A DNA stretch of 7,472 bases from positions 1 to 7,472 of the forward strand of contig JBEKPE010000111.1 of NCBI GenBank assembly GCA_049521055.1, written 5' to 3'. A program made the position numbers and the translations under genes. The number at the start of each line of letters is the position of its first letter. Position 1 is the first letter of the stretch. Of this stretch, positions 5,867-7,472 are shown piece after piece. The notes beneath the pieces were generated by a model. It was not told the DNA's origin, did no database searches, and saw only the letters and a list, made by a program, of their open reading frames with translations. This stretch comes from FEN-987 sp049521055. Its GTDB lineage: Archaea; Thermoproteota; Bathyarchaeia; 40CM-2-53-6.

Positions 5867-6364
5867 TCACAATGTTCCGTTCTGCATCTCTGCAGTCTCG
5901 TGTTCACGAGCGAGAATTTTGAGGAAGTTCCCCAGCCTGCCTTCCTCAAAGGTTCGTATGATCGAACCCGTATACTGAATTTTAATGTCCAACGATCTGA
6001 GCTTAGTCATCAATTTCTCTATCTCGGTCTTGTTCTTTCCGACTAGGAAAACGAGACTTTCAGGTTCACCGAGCGAGCTCACAACCTTAACCGTTTGTGG
6101 GATGGCTGCGATCTTTTCTATTATGTCGTCGCGGCCAGCCTCGCGTGGGAAACTTGCGCCCACTAGAATTTGTTCGGCGACTCCTAGCTTCTCAAGATCT
6201 AATCCTGCGGTGTAATCCTTGATTATACCGCTCCTTTCGAGCTTGTTCACTCTGTAGGCTACGACGTTCGGGTGAAGGCTCAATTTCCGGCCAATCTCGG
6301 CGAAGGAAGACTTCGCATTGTCAACCAGTTCCGCCAAGATCTTGTAGTCTATTGCGTCTATCAT
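5867..6364 (-). CDS. Lrp/AsnC-family transcriptional regulator
   Basis: DNA-binding regulator of the feast/famine family, 165 aa, the usual length. Residues 4-50 are the AsnC-type helix-turn-helix (I-D-Y-K-I-L-A-E-L near the start, F-A-E-I-G-R-K-L-S as first helix, V-V-A-Y-R-V-N-K-L-E-R-S-G-I-I as recognition helix and wing). Residues about 65-140 are the RAM domain (ligand-binding and oligomerisation), for example V-V-S-S-L-G-E-P-E-S-L-V-F-L-V-G. The last 20 residues are a charged tail. The ATG at 6364 has a strong AAGGAG site (6375-6380) with a 10-base spacer, overlapping the stop codon of cdvC. The gene lies between cdvC and the ESCRT-III gene, with spacers of 13-16 bases, so it is probably co-transcribed with them. 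The effector, probably an amino acid or related metabolite, and the targets cannot be read from the sequence. Confidence 0.9.
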   Translation of the reverse strand: MIDAIDYKILAELVDNAKSSFAEIGRKLSLHPNVVAYRVNKLERSGIIKDYTAGLDLEKLGVAEQILVGASFPREAGRDDIIEKIAAIPQTVKVVSSLGEPESLVFLVGKNKTEIEKLMTKLRSLDIKIQYTGSIIRTFEEGRLGNFLKILAREHETAEMQNGTL

Positions 6365-6378
6365 TCTTTATTTTCTCC

Positions 6379-7472
6379 TTAAAGTGCCTTGTAAGTTTCA
6401 AACCACTTATCATACAAACCGAGCATTTGCGTCGAGACACTTGGCTTGCGTCTTAGCAGTATCGCGCTAAAGTCGTCCATGGTGATGTAGCGGGCCTGAC
6501 CCTTTGTTCCGAGGGCGTCATTTTCGAAAAACTCTCGAACGACTCGCGTCTGAGCCCCTTGGAATATATCCCGAAAGTCGCTCCCTGAATACCCACCTGT
6601 CTTCTCGACCAGAAGGTCCCGGTCAACATCTTTGGCAAGCCTCAGGTTCTTTGCATAAATGTCAAACATCTCTCGCCTTGCTTCGGGGCCTGGAAGGGGA
6701 ATGTATATCCGCTTCTGGAATCTGCGGATGAAAGGTTCGTCTAGAGCCCAGGGTTTATTCGTGGCGCCTATGATGTAGACGTGACTCGGGTTCTTCTTGT
6801 CGAGGATGCTGTCCATTTCTTGAAGGAACTGGTTTCGGGTTCTAACTTCACCGCCCACCTCGTCGCCCCTGATTCCGACGAGTGAATCTACTTCGTCAAT
6901 GAATATGATTACCGGGTGCCCATCAGTGGCGGCTCTGTGAGCGGACACGAAGAGTTCCGCCACGTTCTTTTCAGATTCACCTAACCACTTTGACATTATC
7001 GCTGGAGCATCCACCCTGTAGAACACAGCATCAATCTCAGTGGCTATGGCTGCGGCGAGTAGTGTCTTCCCGCAACCCGGTGGTCCGAAGAACAAGATTC
7101 CTCTTGGCCAGCCGAGTGGAAAGAGGTCAGCGCGTCTTAATGGAAAGACTATTGATTCTTCAATGGCCTTCTTTGCATCGTGTAGGTTAGCTATCTCGTT
7201 CCATTTCACATCTGGTTTCTCGGTCAGAATCAATTGGTCTAATTTGGGTTGACGCTTGATTTGTGAGCTGTCCGTGTCATCGAGTTGAACGGTGCCGTTC
7301 TTGAGTTCTTTTACTCTACGTTTGCAATTTTCGACTTGCTGCATGTAGAGTCGATTTTGTGGAGCTTCTGGGTATAAGCTACATAGTTTCAAAAGAATCT
7401 CGGTTGTACGTTCGTAACGTGAGATAGCATTAGATCGCACCCCTTGCCTATCAAACTGTACGGCTTCGTTTG
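6379..7472 (-). CDS. cdvC: CdvC/Vps4-like AAA ATPase (5' end beyond the window)
   Basis: ATPase that remodels ESCRT-III filaments in archaeal cell division. The frame stays open to the window edge. Its GTG at 7440 is unlikely to be the start, because upstream codons (E-A-V-Q-F-D-R-Q-G) continue the MIT domain pattern into A-I-S-R-Y-E-R-T-T-E-I-L-L-K-L. Numbered from that GTG: MIT remainder 1-48, linker to about 75, Walker A G-P-P-G-C-G-K-T 119-126, pore loop K-W-L-G-E 151-155, Walker B I-I-F-I-D-E-V-D 178-185, sensor-1 G-A-T-N 225-228, arginine fingers R239-R240, and the Vps4-type C-terminal helix L-G-L-Y-D-K-W-F-E-T-Y. The Vps4 beta domain is absent, as in archaeal CdvC generally. It is the first gene visible in the operon and probably acts on the ESCRT-III protein encoded at 5245-5850. 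Confidence 0.92.
   Translation of the reverse strand, partial: NEAVQFDRQGVRSNAISRYERTTEILLKLCSLYPEAPQNRLYMQQVENCKRRVKELKNGTVQLDDTDSSQIKRQPKLDQLILTEKPDVKWNEIANLHDAKKAIEESIVFPLRRADLFPLGWPRGILFFGPPGCGKTLLAAAIATEIDAVFYRVDAPAIMSKWLGESEKNVAELFVSAHRAATDGHPVIIFIDEVDSLVGIRGDEVGGEVRTRNQFLQEMDSILDKKNPSHVYIIGATNKPWALDEPFIRRFQKRIYIPLPGPEARREMFDIYAKNLRLAKDVDRDLLVEKTGGYSGSDFRDIFQGAQTRVVREFFENDALGTKGQARYITMDDFSAILLRRKPSVSTQMLGLYDKWFETYKAL

Noticed and set aside
5851..5949. Longer N-terminus for the ESCRT-III protein, starting at 5949
   Set aside because: It overlaps the end of the Lrp gene by 83 bases and adds a non-family sequence. The ATG at 5850 has a strong ribosome site in the intergenic gap.
5684..6046. 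120-aa plus-strand frame opposite the regulator and ESCRT-III genes
   Set aside because: Antisense shadow of two well-supported genes, with no ribosome site or recognisable domain.
1..7472. CRISPR arrays, transposases or integrase attachment sites
   Set aside because: No regularly spaced direct repeats, transposase motifs or terminal repeats were seen; the only repeats are the paralogous surface-gene tails.

Overview
The window looks like a chromosomal segment of a TACK-superphylum archaeon, most likely from the Thaumarchaeota/Nitrososphaeria or a neighbouring lineage. The evidence is a CdvC/Vps4 ATPase next to an ESCRT-III (CdvB-like) protein, an archaeal-type arginyl-tRNA synthetase, an Lrp/AsnC regulator, TATA-like promoter boxes, and surface proteins ending in a PEFG-CTERM-like tail (IPEYPLG, a hydrophobic helix, then an Arg cluster). 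The lineage is inferred from gene content, not from a marker-gene comparison.

Layout. Positions 1-1472 hold a cluster of small secreted or anchored surface proteins: the last 12 codons of one (1-40), a complete 136-aa paralogue (159-569, +) and a convergent 288-aa protein (606-1472, -). All three share the same C-terminal anchor, and the copies are still about 80% identical at DNA level. Positions 1473-1947 have no protein gene. They hold the promoter of the minus-strand surface gene, a GC-rich, strongly foldable block (about 1640-1790) behind its own TATA-like box that may be an untranslated RNA, and two candidate promoters for argS.

Positions 1948-5185 are a two-gene plus-strand operon: argS (arginyl-tRNA synthetase) and, 4 bases later, a 432-aa multi-spanning PMT/GT39-family glycosyltransferase. 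The ArgRS has a normal KMSK motif, but the HIGH motif reads T-M-A-T. After a short convergent spacer, positions 5245-7472 are a minus-strand operon read right to left: cdvC (AAA ATPase, 5' end outside the window), an Lrp/AsnC regulator, and an ESCRT-III protein. Its spacers are only 13 and 16 bases and each contains a Shine-Dalgarno site.

How it fits together. The ESCRT-III protein ends in a proline-rich MIM2-like tail, and the ATPase begins with a MIT-like region, so the pair can plausibly form the polymer plus disassembly motor used in archaeal membrane scission and division. The Lrp-type regulator between them is the most unusual element of the layout. It suggests a link between metabolite sensing and the division machinery, or autoregulation of the operon. 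The glycosyltransferase could modify surface proteins such as those at the left end, but only proximity supports this.
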